DNA from: Treponema sp.
GTDB taxonomy: Bacteria > Spirochaetota > Spirochaetia > Treponematales > Treponemataceae
Direction of reading: 5' to 3'
DNA: 64,000 bases
NCBI GenBank assembly: GCA_017962415.1
Contig: JAGCVK010000049.1
Coordinates: 1-64,000 of the forward strand
The stretch's first letter is position 1. Each line of letters begins with the position of its first letter. The notes under the pieces are model-generated. The model was given only the letters and a program-made list of their open reading frames with translations. It was not told where the DNA came from and ran no database searches. Below are positions 43,920 through 53,950 of the stretch, piece by piece. A program made the position numbers and the translations under genes.

Positions 43920-46900
43920 ATGGGCTCTTGGTACAAAAACGGACGTATCCGTAGTTACATCATAATTATTCTCGCAATTGTAGCCCTGTTTGTTTCCGCT
44001 CCAATCAAAAAGGCAATTATTTTGAGCGTAAATAACAGAGTTTCTGATTTTATAAATCAGTTGCACGAAAAAACTGGGCTCAGCATTTCTTACGATAAAC
44101 TTTCGCCGTCCATTCTTTCAAACTTTTATATACGAAATATTTGTGTTTTTGATGATTCTGGAAATCAGATGCTTACTATAAATAAAACCCGAATTACTTA
44201 CAGCATTTTTAGTATTTTGCGAAAAAATATGCAGAAAGGTATTTCGAGCGTTGTTGTAGATGGAATCAAACTTGATGTTGATGAACTTGCAAAAATTATG
44301 CAGGCGTTTGGCACAAATGAAAATTCAAATCAGGGAATTGCAGAAATCAAAAAAATGATTCCTGCGAATGTAAAACTTAAGAATATTTATCTCGAATATG
44401 ATGATAATAATGTAAACGCAATTTTGAATATAAAGTCGCTGAATGTAAGTAATCCGCTAAAAAGAAAAGCGGTGAATATTCAAGGCGATGCTTTAGTAAA
44501 TGCAACAGTTTACGCAATTAACAAAAAGATTTCTGGAAAAGCCTCTGTTTCTGGCTCAATTACAGATAATTTTGACGGCTCGCAGCTCAACTTAAAATTG
44601 CGCGATTTTACAGACGGCGATTTCAGGCTTAACAAGCTGAATCTTCACGCTTCGTACAATCAAGACACTTTTGAAGCGCACACAATTCAAGCTGTAAATC
44701 CGGTTTCGCTTGGCATTTTTTACGATGTAAAATCTGGCGAACTGAATGCAAATCTTCAGACTCAAAAACTCAAGCCGCTTGCTTTGCTTTCGGTTAATTC
44801 AAAATTAGAAGAGCTTAAAAAATATCAAAATCTGATTGTTGATACTGATACTGTTGTAAAATGCAATCTAAATGAAAAAACTTTTGATTTTAGCTCTGAT
44901 ACTCAATTTGAAATTCCAAATGAAGTTTTTTCTGGCGGACTTTTGGTTGGCTTTGAGCTTAGCGGAAATGAAAAAAAAGCAGATCTTTCACGCTTTTTTG
45001 TGAACGGCGAGCGTTGTACGGCTTCTGCAACTCTTTCTTATATTTATGATTCAATGCAGCTTTCTGGTGTTATTGAACTTCCTCAGTTTATTCTCGAAAA
45101 CGGAAATACAATTTCAACAGAAGTTTATATTGATAGTCAAAAAAAAGGATTTATGGCCTTTTCTCCGCAGGTTTTTGTAGGAAATCGTGCGCTTACAGCT
45201 TTGCAGCTTAATTTTAATCCGCAAGATGATGAAACTTATGATTTTGACTTTGAACTTTCTGATTATTCGCATACCGAGCAGTCTGAGCCTGGAATGTTAA
45301 AGGTTGACGGAAGTTTTTTGAAAGTTTCAAATTATTTCCAAACAAATATTACTTTAACAAGCCTTTATCTCGATAGCATTGCAGCTCTTGCAGCTCAGTT
45401 TTTGCCTTCACAGCAGGCTGGTGCAATCGAAGCAATGCAGTCAAATCTTGCGCAATTTGTTTTTTCATCAGATGTTTATTTATCAACTGATTTAAAGACT
45501 GTTTCGTACAATATTCCGGTTGTAATTCTTGCTAATACAAAATCAGATAATCAGTTAATTAAATTTGCCTTAAACGGAAGCGAAAAAAATATTCAGCTTA
45601 ATGAATTTTCGCTAATTGCCGGCTCTTATACGTTAGACGCTTTTGCTTCTGTTGAGCAGGCTCCTGATTCTTCGGATATGTTTTTTACCGCAGATATAAA
45701 TGCGGCTTCAATTCCGTATCATTTTTCTGGAACAATTATGCCGGAAGTTTGCACGATTTTTGGTGATTATGGAATGGATTTTGAAGTTCGAAAGCAAAAA
45801 AATAATTCGCTTTTGGGCCATATTTCAATGAAGAGTCTTCCGTTAAAAGTTTTAGATTCTTCCTGGATTTTCAGTACCTCATCTGACTTTTCGTACGATT
45901 TTATAAACGGGCCTTCAATCAAAATCTCGCAGCTGGAAATAGAAGAGGCGGGAAGTGCTTCTCAAAATCCAAAGCTTGTGCTTTCTGGAAATGCAACTAA
46001 ATATGGCGCGCAGTTTGATTCAATTTCTTATGCAGATCTTTATTCTGACCTTGAAGGTTCTGCGGATTTAATGATTAATATTAACGAAGGTATTTTTGAT
46101 TCTGTTGGCGTTATGGTAAATCTTAGAAATCCAATGAGCGCCGAAAGTTTGATAATTGACGGAAATGTTTCAAATCCGGAACATTTGCCGCTTACAAAAG
46201 ATAATCTGCTGCAAAAAGTTTATATGAATCTTCAGCTAAAGTTTAATACTTTTAGTTTGAATCGTTTTATGACTCAAAAAAGTCTGAAAAATTATATTAC
46301 CGGAACGGTTTTTACTTCGGGAACTTTGGAACATCCTTATGCGGCAATTTCGGTAGATAAACTTTCGCTTCTTATTGCAGCTGATACTCTTACTGGAAGT
46401 GGAAATATTGTTCTTGAAGACCGCGACCTTACAATCAGCGATTTAGGTTTTGCTTTTGAAGCTGATGATATTAGATTTTCAAATATTCAGGCAAAAGGCT
46501 CTTTAACCGATTTTACGCTTGATGCAACCGGCCAGTTTGATTTTAGTGAAATGGGAAAAACGCTTCACGCGCCGCTTTATTTAACAATTGGAAATGCAGT
46601 TGTTCCAGAAGGAAAACTTTTTCCGGATTCTATTTCTGCAAAACTTTCAACGCCGCAATTTTCAGGAACGCTTTTGAAAAAGAATTTTCCGCTTTCGTTT
46701 TCTGTTTTCTATGAAAATAAGATTTTTTCGATTTCTTCTTCAAATAATTGCGGGCTTCATGGAAATTATTATCTTGAAAGCGGCCTGCTTGAGCTGGATT
46801 TAAATAATAAGAATTTTTTGTCTGCAAAAATGGACGGTCTTATAGATTTTAATCAGATGAATCTTACTATTTATGATATTAAGGCTGACCTGCCGAAAAT

Positions 46901-48317
46901 GTGGACTTATCTTGATTTAGATGAATTTTTGATTGTTGAAAAAGGGCTTTTGACCGGCGAAATTGGCTTGACAGGCTCTGTAGATGAACCTGAATTAAAT
47001 GGAAGTGCTTTGATTGCTTCTCCGGTTGCAAAAGTTCCGCTTCTTACAAAACAAAAACTTACAACTCCAAATATTTATTTTAATATTGTAAATAACGAAA
47101 TTCAGATTCCAGAAACTATTGTTGCTGCAAAAAATAATCAGCGGCTTGTAATGGATTTTACAATTTTTATGAATAAATGGGATTTTGACCATATGGACGG
47201 TCACATAAAAACTTATGTAAATCCAAAAACAAAAGAATCTGATCAATTCCTTGTGAATTTTAAAACTCCGGAAGTTTCACTTGACGGAAATATTATTGCA
47301 GATTTAACTGAAATTCATCTCGAAAATGATATTCTTACTGTTCGCGGTAAAATTTCTGGCGAAAATATTGATCTTGGTGCTCAACTTTTTGCTATTGCAA
47401 ATATGACTTCGGGCGCAGTTGAAACAATGGAAAGCGATATGCAAGTTATTGCAGATCTTACCATAAATCTTGGAACACACGCTTCTGTTCGCCTTGACCC
47501 GCTTTTGCGCTGTGTTTTTGTTCCAAATACATCAATGCATATTGAAGTGAATCAGCCAGATGGTTATTACAGTGTTGACGGAGAATTGAATCTTAAAACC
47601 GGCGATATTGCATATTTGAACAGAAGTTTCTATATAAAATCCGGTTCAATAAAATTCAATAAAGAAGATATTACAAATCCTTTGATTACGATAAATGCAG
47701 AAACCCGCGAAAAAGATGCTTTGGGACAAACTGTAAAAATCATTCTTTCTGTTGAAGAACAGCATTTGCTTGATTTTCAGCCAAAAATTTCTTCAATTCC
47801 GCCAAAATCAGAAAATGAACTGCGTACACTTTTGGGCGATATTGTAATGGCTGATTCAAACAGCATTGGTGAAATCAGTTTTGTTCTTGCAGATTATGCT
47901 TTGCAATCAACATTCTTGCGGCAAACAGAAAATAAGTTGCGAAATTTGATTAATTTTGATATATTTTCTTTACGCACCAATTTAGCTCAAAATGTTTATA
48001 ATATGAGCTCTTCAGGAAATTTCAAAGAAAACTTTACGATTGGTAACTTTCTTGATAATACAACTGTTTATATTGGTAAATACATTGGCAGTTCGCTTTA
48101 TGTCGATGGTATGGTTCATTTTTCATTTGAAAATGGAAATACTGCTGATTTTGAAGCTGCCACTAAAAATATGTATGTTCAACCGGAAATCGGTTTGGAA
48201 TTGGAGTCACCGTTTGTGAACGTTCGTGTGAACATGGCTCCAGATATAAATGCGTTATTAAAAAATCAATTTGTTCCTTCCACGTCTGTGACTCTCTCTT
48301 GGAAATTTACATTTTGA
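43920..48317 (+). CDS. tamB: TamB-like translocation and assembly protein
   Basis: A very large envelope protein of 1465 residues from ATG 43920. A signal anchor at about 13-31 (SYIIIILAIVALFVSAPIKK) is followed by long beta-rich repeats typical of the TamB/AsmA-like bridge proteins, and the C-terminal part (GEISFVLADYALQSTF through SVTLSWKFTF) corresponds to the conserved TamB/DUF490 domain ending in a terminal aromatic. TamB proteins link inner membrane to the BamA-family barrel and are thought to carry lipids or help barrel assembly. Its position just before bamA matches T. pallidum TP0325-TP0326, as I recall. A TTG at 43890 in the same frame lies before the promoter and is rejected. Confidence 0.85.
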   Translation: MGSWYKNGRIRSYIIIILAIVALFVSAPIKKAIILSVNNRVSDFINQLHEKTGLSISYDKLSPSILSNFYIRNICVFDDSGNQMLTINKTRITYSIFSILRKNMQKGISSVVVDGIKLDVDELAKIMQAFGTNENSNQGIAEIKKMIPANVKLKNIYLEYDDNNVNAILNIKSLNVSNPLKRKAVNIQGDALVNATVYAINKKISGKASVSGSITDNFDGSQLNLKLRDFTDGDFRLNKLNLHASYNQDTFEAHTIQAVNPVSLGIFYDVKSGELNANLQTQKLKPLALLSVNSKLEELKKYQNLIVDTDTVVKCNLNEKTFDFSSDTQFEIPNEVFSGGLLVGFELSGNEKKADLSRFFVNGERCTASATLSYIYDSMQLSGVIELPQFILENGNTISTEVYIDSQKKGFMAFSPQVFVGNRALTALQLNFNPQDDETYDFDFELSDYSHTEQSEPGMLKVDGSFLKVSNYFQTNITLTSLYLDSIAALAAQFLPSQQAGAIEAMQSNLAQFVFSSDVYLSTDLKTVSYNIPVVILANTKSDNQLIKFALNGSEKNIQLNEFSLIAGSYTLDAFASVEQAPDSSDMFFTADINAASIPYHFSGTIMPEVCTIFGDYGMDFEVRKQKNNSLLGHISMKSLPLKVLDSSWIFSTSSDFSYDFINGPSIKISQLEIEEAGSASQNPKLVLSGNATKYGAQFDSISYADLYSDLEGSADLMININEGIFDSVGVMVNLRNPMSAESLIIDGNVSNPEHLPLTKDNLLQKVYMNLQLKFNTFSLNRFMTQKSLKNYITGTVFTSGTLEHPYAAISVDKLSLLIAADTLTGSGNIVLEDRDLTISDLGFAFEADDIRFSNIQAKGSLTDFTLDATGQFDFSEMGKTLHAPLYLTIGNAVVPEGKLFPDSISAKLSTPQFSGTLLKKNFPLSFSVFYENKIFSISSSNNCGLHGNYYLESGLLELDLNNKNFLSAKMDGLIDFNQMNLTIYDIKADLPKMWTYLDLDEFLIVEKGLLTGEIGLTGSVDEPELNGSALIASPVAKVPLLTKQKLTTPNIYFNIVNNEIQIPETIVAAKNNQRLVMDFTIFMNKWDFDHMDGHIKTYVNPKTKESDQFLVNFKTPEVSLDGNIIADLTEIHLENDILTVRGKISGENIDLGAQLFAIANMTSGAVETMESDMQVIADLTINLGTHASVRLDPLLRCVFVPNTSMHIEVNQPDGYYSVDGELNLKTGDIAYLNRSFYIKSGSIKFNKEDITNPLITINAETREKDALGQTVKIILSVEEQHLLDFQPKISSIPPKSENELRTLLGDIVMADSNSIGEISFVLADYALQSTFLRQTENKLRNLINFDIFSLRTNLAQNVYNMSSSGNFKENFTIGNFLDNTTVYIGKYIGSSLYVDGMVHFSFENGNTADFEAATKNMYVQPEIGLELESPFVNVRVNMAPDINALLKNQFVPSTSVTLSWKFTF

Positions 48318-48335
48318 TGGAAGTAGGAGTATGTG

Positions 48336-50729
48336 ATGCATCGAAAAGTTTGTGCATTGGTTGTTTTGTTTTTTGCAACAGTTTTTTCTTGTTTTGCTGA
48401 AAGCAGCGAATGGTATTGGGAAAAGCCGATTGCAAGAATCGAGTTCAATGGTTTAAAAAATGTTAAAAAATCAGATCTTCAGGGAATTACAAGTTCTTTT
48501 GTTGGTCAGCCTTTTTCGGCAGATGTTTATAATGAACTTCTTGACCGCTTATACAGCCTTGATTTTTTTGATGATATTACTCCTTTTGCTAAAAACGATA
48601 CAAAAGATGAAAATAAAGTTCTTCTTGTTTTTGAAGTTGTTGAGAGACCAATTATTGCTTCGGTAAATTTTATTGGAAACAGAAAAATCAGAAACAGCGA
48701 TCTTCGCCCGCAAGTTAAAACAAAACCAAATGATATTTATATTGAATCTAAAATTTTGCTTGATGAACGTGTAATCAGAAATTATTATCTCGAAAAAGGA
48801 TATACAGCTTCCTATATTACACACTCAATAGAAGAAACTCCAGACGGAGTTGTTGTAAATTTTCAGATTCAGGAAGGAAATAGTTCTATAATCCGCGAAA
48901 TCAATTTTGTGGGAAATACAATTGTTTCAAGCAGAACTTTAAGAAATAAACTTACCTTAAAAGAAATTGGTTTTATGAAAGACGGTGCGTATCAGCCTTC
49001 TACTCTCGAGCAGGATAAACAAAACATCATAAATTATTATCTCGAAAAAGGTTATGCTGATGTTTCTGTTCTCGATGTAAAAGTTGATTCAACTCCAAAT
49101 GAAGAAAAGCAGCGCGATGAACTTACAATTACTTTTATTATTCAGGAAGGCGCTCAATATACTTATGCTGGAATGGATATAAAAGGCAATGAAGTTTTTA
49201 CAACAGAAGAGCTTTTGAAACAGCAGAAACTTAAAAAAGGCGCAATTTTTAACGCTACAAAATTCCAGGAAGATTATCAGGCGATTCAAAAAATTTATGC
49301 AGATTTTGGTTATATGACCAATGAATATTATCCTGTTCCTACAAAGAATTCAGACCGCCACGAAATTTCTTACGAAATTACAATTCGCGAGCATTCTCGC
49401 AGCCATGTTGAAAATATCATCATCAAAGGAAATACAAAAACAAAGGAATACGTTATAAAACGTGAAATTCCAATTGAAGCGGGTGATACAATCACTACCG
49501 ATAAAATTTATAACGGTTTGAGAAACCTTATGAATCTTCGCTACTTTTCAAATGTGGTTCCAAATGTTCAGCAGGGTGCCGAAGAAAATCTTGTTGATTT
49601 GATTTTTGCTGTAGAAGAGCAGTCTACAAATCAGGTAATGGCTTCTATTCAGATTTCTGGACAGGACACCGGATTTTTGCCAGGTGCTGTAAGCTTCAGG
49701 TGGGAAAATTCAAATCTTTTTGGTGAAGGCCGAACTATTTCTACAGGTGTTCAAATTTCTAATTCGGTTCAGACTGTTGACGTTTCTTATTCTCAAGGCT
49801 GGATTGGAAATCTTCCTATTACATTTAATACTTCGCTTGCATATAGTCATTCTATTGAAAAGGCATATAAAAACGATTTTGGCCCTAATATGAATTTTTA
49901 TCAGAATAGATTTACAATGAAATATGATAATCATAATGCAACGCTTAGTGCAGGATTAGGAAGAAGGTGGTTCCCGGATTACGCAGTTATTACACTTTCC
50001 GGCGGTGTTTCAACTTCTTTGCAGACAAATATTTATGATGAATCAAATAATGTTCCTGTTGATACTGGTGTTTCGCTTTATGCTAATCGTTTGGGAATTT
50101 CAGATTCGATTTATGGTTCAATTTCTATTGATAACCGCGATTATATGTATGATCCTTCAAAAGGCTGGTTCTTTAAAGAGCGTTTGTCTTGGCACGGTTT
50201 GCTTCCGGGTCTTGAAAAAGAGTTCTTCCTTAAATCAGATACAACGCTTGAAGGTTACTTAAAGTTGATTGATTTGCCGGTTTCGGAAAAATGGTCGTTT
50301 AAGACTGTTCTTGCCGGTTATACAGGAATTACTGCAATTATTCCTCGCACAGAAATCAGCGAAGGAAACAATGTTTATATTGACGGTATGATAAATGGAC
50401 GCGGCTGGAACGACGGTTCAACTTCAAGAGATACAAAAGGTATGTTTATGCTATCTAACCGCCTTGAACTTAGAATTCCAATTATTCCAAATATTCTTGG
50501 TATCGACGGATTCTGGGACGCAGCAGCTGTTTTGCCAAAGGCTTCTGATTTTTCAAATCTTAAAATTGAAGATTTCTATTTCAGTTTTGGTCCGGCAGTT
50601 CGATTCCTTATTCCACAGTTGCCGCTGCATCTTATGTGGGCTTGGAGATACCGCATTGAAGACGGACAGCCGAAATTCGCTGAAAAGCCGATGTCGTTTG
50701 TACTTTCATTCAATATTGTGAACTATTAA
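48336..50729 (+). CDS. bamA: BamA outer-membrane barrel assembly protein
   Basis: An essential insertase for outer-membrane proteins, 797 residues, in the Omp85 family (T. pallidum TP0326). A signal peptide (VCALVVLFFATVFSCFA) precedes five POTRA-type units starting near residues 27, 110, 190, 285 and 370 (for example IARIEFNGLKNVKKSDLQ, IIASVNFIGNRKIRNSDLR, IIREINFVGNTIVSSRTLR). The C-terminal barrel includes a SRDTKGMFMLSNRLELRIPI strand region and ends with SFVLSFNIVNY. AGGAG lies 6 bases before ATG 48336; a GTG one codon earlier is less likely. The gap to tamB is 18 bases, so the two are coupled. Confidence 0.95.
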   Translation: MHRKVCALVVLFFATVFSCFAESSEWYWEKPIARIEFNGLKNVKKSDLQGITSSFVGQPFSADVYNELLDRLYSLDFFDDITPFAKNDTKDENKVLLVFEVVERPIIASVNFIGNRKIRNSDLRPQVKTKPNDIYIESKILLDERVIRNYYLEKGYTASYITHSIEETPDGVVVNFQIQEGNSSIIREINFVGNTIVSSRTLRNKLTLKEIGFMKDGAYQPSTLEQDKQNIINYYLEKGYADVSVLDVKVDSTPNEEKQRDELTITFIIQEGAQYTYAGMDIKGNEVFTTEELLKQQKLKKGAIFNATKFQEDYQAIQKIYADFGYMTNEYYPVPTKNSDRHEISYEITIREHSRSHVENIIIKGNTKTKEYVIKREIPIEAGDTITTDKIYNGLRNLMNLRYFSNVVPNVQQGAEENLVDLIFAVEEQSTNQVMASIQISGQDTGFLPGAVSFRWENSNLFGEGRTISTGVQISNSVQTVDVSYSQGWIGNLPITFNTSLAYSHSIEKAYKNDFGPNMNFYQNRFTMKYDNHNATLSAGLGRRWFPDYAVITLSGGVSTSLQTNIYDESNNVPVDTGVSLYANRLGISDSIYGSISIDNRDYMYDPSKGWFFKERLSWHGLLPGLEKEFFLKSDTTLEGYLKLIDLPVSEKWSFKTVLAGYTGITAIIPRTEISEGNNVYIDGMINGRGWNDGSTSRDTKGMFMLSNRLELRIPIIPNILGIDGFWDAAAVLPKASDFSNLKIEDFYFSFGPAVRFLIPQLPLHLMWAWRYRIEDGQPKFAEKPMSFVLSFNIVNY

Positions 50730-50748
50730 AATATATTATATTATTAAG

Positions 50749-50785
50749 AAAATACCTGAAATATTTCAGGTATTTTGATTTTTTT
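50749..50785 (+). terminator. Palindromic terminator or attenuator between bamA and skp
   Basis: A perfect 28-bp palindrome (50749-50776) has arms containing AATACCTGAAAT and its complement, and is followed by GA and a run of seven T. The skp ATG lies 17 bases after the T run, so the element would either end the bamA message or set how much skp is made by readthrough. Confidence 0.65.
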
Positions 50786-50802
50786 GAATTGGAGATTTTG
50801 TT

Positions 50803-51327
50803 ATGAAAAAATATTCTAAAATTATTGTTTTGATATTGGTTTTAGTTTTTGCAGGTTTGCCAGCTTTTTCTCAGCAGATTACAAAGTTTGGTGTAGTTGA
50901 TACTGCAAAAGTTTATAATGCATATTTTAGAAATTCGGCACCTGTTAGAAATTACGAAAAAAAGAAGGCAGAATTTCAGGCTGAAATTAATTCTCAGGTT
51001 GAAGCAATTAAAAAACTTCAGCAAAAAAAACTTGATTATCAGAATAGCGGAAATGAAGCTGCTGCAATGAAAACAGAAGCTGAAATCACAAAGAAAACCG
51101 ATTATCTTTCTGAATATACAAATGCAAAAAATGTTGAGCTTGAATCTATGCAAAAGACTTTGCAGAATTCAGATGATTTTTATAAGAAACTTTATAATAC
51201 TCTTGCAAAAATTGCTGAAAGCGGCAGCTACAGTATGATTTTGAGTTTGCAGGATTCTAATTCAATTCTCTGGTATTCTTCTTCAGTTGATATTACAAAT
51301 CAGGTAATTACAGAGCTTGGACTATAA
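50803..51327 (+). CDS. skp: Skp/OmpH periplasmic chaperone
   Basis: A periplasmic holdase for unfolded outer-membrane proteins. The 174 residues start with signal peptide MKKYSKIIVLILVLVFAGLPAFS, followed by the family opening FGVVDTAKVYNAYF and a long charged coiled coil (KKKAEFQAEINSQVEAIKKL to about residue 125) that forms the tentacles, then a short strand SYSMILSLQ. GGAG lies 8 bases before the ATG. Placed between bamA and mutS as in T. pallidum (from memory), it supplies clients to BamA. Its TAA stop shares one base with the mutS start. Confidence 0.9.
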   Translation: MKKYSKIIVLILVLVFAGLPAFSQQITKFGVVDTAKVYNAYFRNSAPVRNYEKKKAEFQAEINSQVEAIKKLQQKKLDYQNSGNEAAAMKTEAEITKKTDYLSEYTNAKNVELESMQKTLQNSDDFYKKLYNTLAKIAESGSYSMILSLQDSNSILWYSSSVDITNQVITELGL

Positions 51328-53927
51328 TGGCTGGTGAAGAAAATCTAACCCCGATGATGATTCAATATCGGGGAATTAAAGAAAAGTACAAAAACGAAGT
51401 TGTTTTTTTTCGACTCGGTGATTTCTATGAAATGTTTAATGAAGATGCGGTAGAAGTATCGCGTCTTTTGAATTTAACTTTAACTCACAGAGCTGCACAG
51501 CCAATGTGCGGAATTCCTTATCATGCTGCAAAAATCTATATTGCGCGCCTTTTGCGTTTTGGAAAAAAAATCGTAATCTGCGAGCAGGTTGGCGAAATTC
51601 CAAAAGGCGGAAAGGGAATTGCCGAGCGTAAAGTTGTTGAAATAATTACTCCGGGAACTGCCGTTGAAGCTGAATATTTGGACGGCTGCCGCGCAAATTA
51701 TCTTGCGGCGCTTTCTATTACAAAGGGGCGGGCAGCCTTTGCCTTTATTGATGTTACAACTTCAAGTTTTAAAGCAACTTCATGGCCGGCAAGTAAAATG
51801 GCAGAAAATTTTGGAAAAGAGTTGAATCGTGCCTGCCCGCGCGAGCTTTTGCTTCCAAATTCCTTAAAACATAATAGTGATATTCAAAGCGTGCTTGCTT
51901 CTTACGGCGCAATTTCAGTTTCATATTATCCTGATTGGGATTTTTCTTTAGAACTTTCTTATAAGAAACTTACAAATCAGTTTAAAACTGCAAATCTAAA
52001 GGCTTTTGGTCTTGAAGCCGAAAGTGCAGAAATTGTTCCAGCGGGTTTTTTGCTTGATTATCTTGAAAAAACAACGAACGCTGCGCTTCCTCATATTAGT
52101 TCAATTCGTATTTACAGCGATTGTGAATATCTTATGCTTGATGATTCTTCGCGCCGTAATCTTGAAATTATTTCTAATATGCGCGACGGAACTTCGCAGT
52201 TTACTTTATATGAATGTGTGGACTTTACAAAAACTGCAATGGGCGGCCGTTTGCTTAGAAACTGGCTTTTGTTCCCTTTAACAAATTTGCGCCAGATTCA
52301 AGAGCGGCAGAATCGTGTTTCAAGTTTTGTAGAAAATCGCAATCTTTTGGATAAAGTAAAAAATGATTTAAATTCAATTTTAGATGTTGAGCGCCTTGCC
52401 GGAAGAATCGCAATGGAAAAAGCTCATGCAAAAGATTTGCAGGCTTTGCGAGCGAGCCTTGAAGCCTGGAATCGTGTAAAAGATTATTTGAACAGCTTTG
52501 ATTTTTCGTTTGTTTCAAGTGACGAAGCGCTAAAAATCTGCGGTTTAATTGAAAACTCAATTTTGGAAGATCCTGCAACATCTTTAACCGACGGTGGAAT
52601 TATTAAAACCGGCTGGTCTGAAGAACTTGATCATTGGCGAAGTGTTCATGATAATTTTAATCAGATTTTGTCTGAATATGAAGCACAGGAACGCGAAAAA
52701 ACTGGAATTACAAATCTAAAAATCAAATATAATAATGCTTCTGGCTATTTTATTGAAGTTAGTAAGGGAAAACTTTCGAGTGTGCCACAGCATTTTATTA
52801 TGCGCCGTGCACTTGTAAATGGCGACCGCTATACTACAGAAAAACTTCAGAGTCTTGAGCAGGAATTAAATGAATCTTCAACAAAAATTCTTGAGCTTGA
52901 GCGCGATCTTTTTGTTGAAATAAGAGCTTCTCTTAAGCAATATATTCCGTATTTGCTGCAAGTTGCAGATGAAATTGCAAATACAGATGCTTCTTGTTCT
53001 TTTGCGCAGGCTGCAATTGAGCATAACTGGGTAAAACCTGAAATTGAAGATTCAAATCATTTTGAAATAAAAGACGGGCGGCATCCGGTTGTCGAAAATC
53101 ATCTTCCGCGCGGAGAATTTGTTCCAAATGACGCTTTGCTTTCTGGTGATGAAGATGATATACCAGCCTTTGCTTTAATTACCGGCCCGAATATGGCTGG
53201 TAAAAGTACATATTTGCGCCAGAATGCTTTGATTGCGCTTTTAGCTCAAACAGGCTCGTATGTTCCGGCAAGTATGGCTCGGCTTGGAATTGTCGATAGA
53301 ATTTTTTGCCGCGTTGGAGCTTCTGATAATCTTGCAAAAGGTGAATCAACTTTCCTTGTTGAAATGACAGAAACTGCAAATATTTTGCACGCAGCAACTT
53401 CGCGCTCGCTTGTAATTATGGACGAAGTGGGGCGCGGAACTTCCACCGAAGACGGACTTGCAATTGCGCGCGCTGTTTCTGAATATCTGCTTGATACAAT
53501 TAAGTGTAAAACTTTTTTTGCAACGCACTATCACGAACTTTCGAGAATGGAACATACAAGACTCAAAATGCTTTGTATGGACGTGCTTGAGCAAAACGGT
53601 TCGGTTGTGTTTTTGCGAAAGGTGAAAGAAGGTGTTACTGAAAATTCTTACGGAATTCATGTAGCAAAACTTGCTGGAATTCCTCAAAATGTAATTGACC
53701 GCGCAAATGTGATTTTGTCGCATATTCAGGCTTTGGCTTGTGAAAATCCGATTATTCTCGAAGATATTCCAGAAAAAACGCAGGTGCAGCCTTGTGTAAC
53801 TCCAGGCCTTTTTAGTGATGAAGAAATCATAATTTCAGAAATTCTTTCTGTGGATCTTGATAATATTACGCCGTTAAATGCTTTGCAAACAATCAGTCGC
53901 TGGAAAAAAACACTTTCAGGGCAATAA
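51327..53927 (+). CDS. mutS: DNA mismatch repair protein MutS
   Basis: A mismatch-recognition ATPase of 866 residues. The N-terminal mismatch-binding part has FFRLGDFYEMFNEDA with the Phe-x-Glu wedge and PMCGIPYHA. The ATPase domain has Walker A TGPNMAGKSTYLRQ, SRFSTFLVEM-type segment GESTFLVEMTETANIL, and Walker B LVIMDEVGRGTSTEDGLAIA. All of this is typical of MutS1. The ATG overlaps the skp stop by one base. No mutL is present in the window. Confidence 0.96.
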   Translation: MAGEENLTPMMIQYRGIKEKYKNEVVFFRLGDFYEMFNEDAVEVSRLLNLTLTHRAAQPMCGIPYHAAKIYIARLLRFGKKIVICEQVGEIPKGGKGIAERKVVEIITPGTAVEAEYLDGCRANYLAALSITKGRAAFAFIDVTTSSFKATSWPASKMAENFGKELNRACPRELLLPNSLKHNSDIQSVLASYGAISVSYYPDWDFSLELSYKKLTNQFKTANLKAFGLEAESAEIVPAGFLLDYLEKTTNAALPHISSIRIYSDCEYLMLDDSSRRNLEIISNMRDGTSQFTLYECVDFTKTAMGGRLLRNWLLFPLTNLRQIQERQNRVSSFVENRNLLDKVKNDLNSILDVERLAGRIAMEKAHAKDLQALRASLEAWNRVKDYLNSFDFSFVSSDEALKICGLIENSILEDPATSLTDGGIIKTGWSEELDHWRSVHDNFNQILSEYEAQEREKTGITNLKIKYNNASGYFIEVSKGKLSSVPQHFIMRRALVNGDRYTTEKLQSLEQELNESSTKILELERDLFVEIRASLKQYIPYLLQVADEIANTDASCSFAQAAIEHNWVKPEIEDSNHFEIKDGRHPVVENHLPRGEFVPNDALLSGDEDDIPAFALITGPNMAGKSTYLRQNALIALLAQTGSYVPASMARLGIVDRIFCRVGASDNLAKGESTFLVEMTETANILHAATSRSLVIMDEVGRGTSTEDGLAIARAVSEYLLDTIKCKTFFATHYHELSRMEHTRLKMLCMDVLEQNGSVVFLRKVKEGVTENSYGIHVAKLAGIPQNVIDRANVILSHIQALACENPIILEDIPEKTQVQPCVTPGLFSDEEIIISEILSVDLDNITPLNALQTISRWKKTLSGQ

Positions 53928-53950
53928 AATCTGATTTTTTGAAAATTTTT

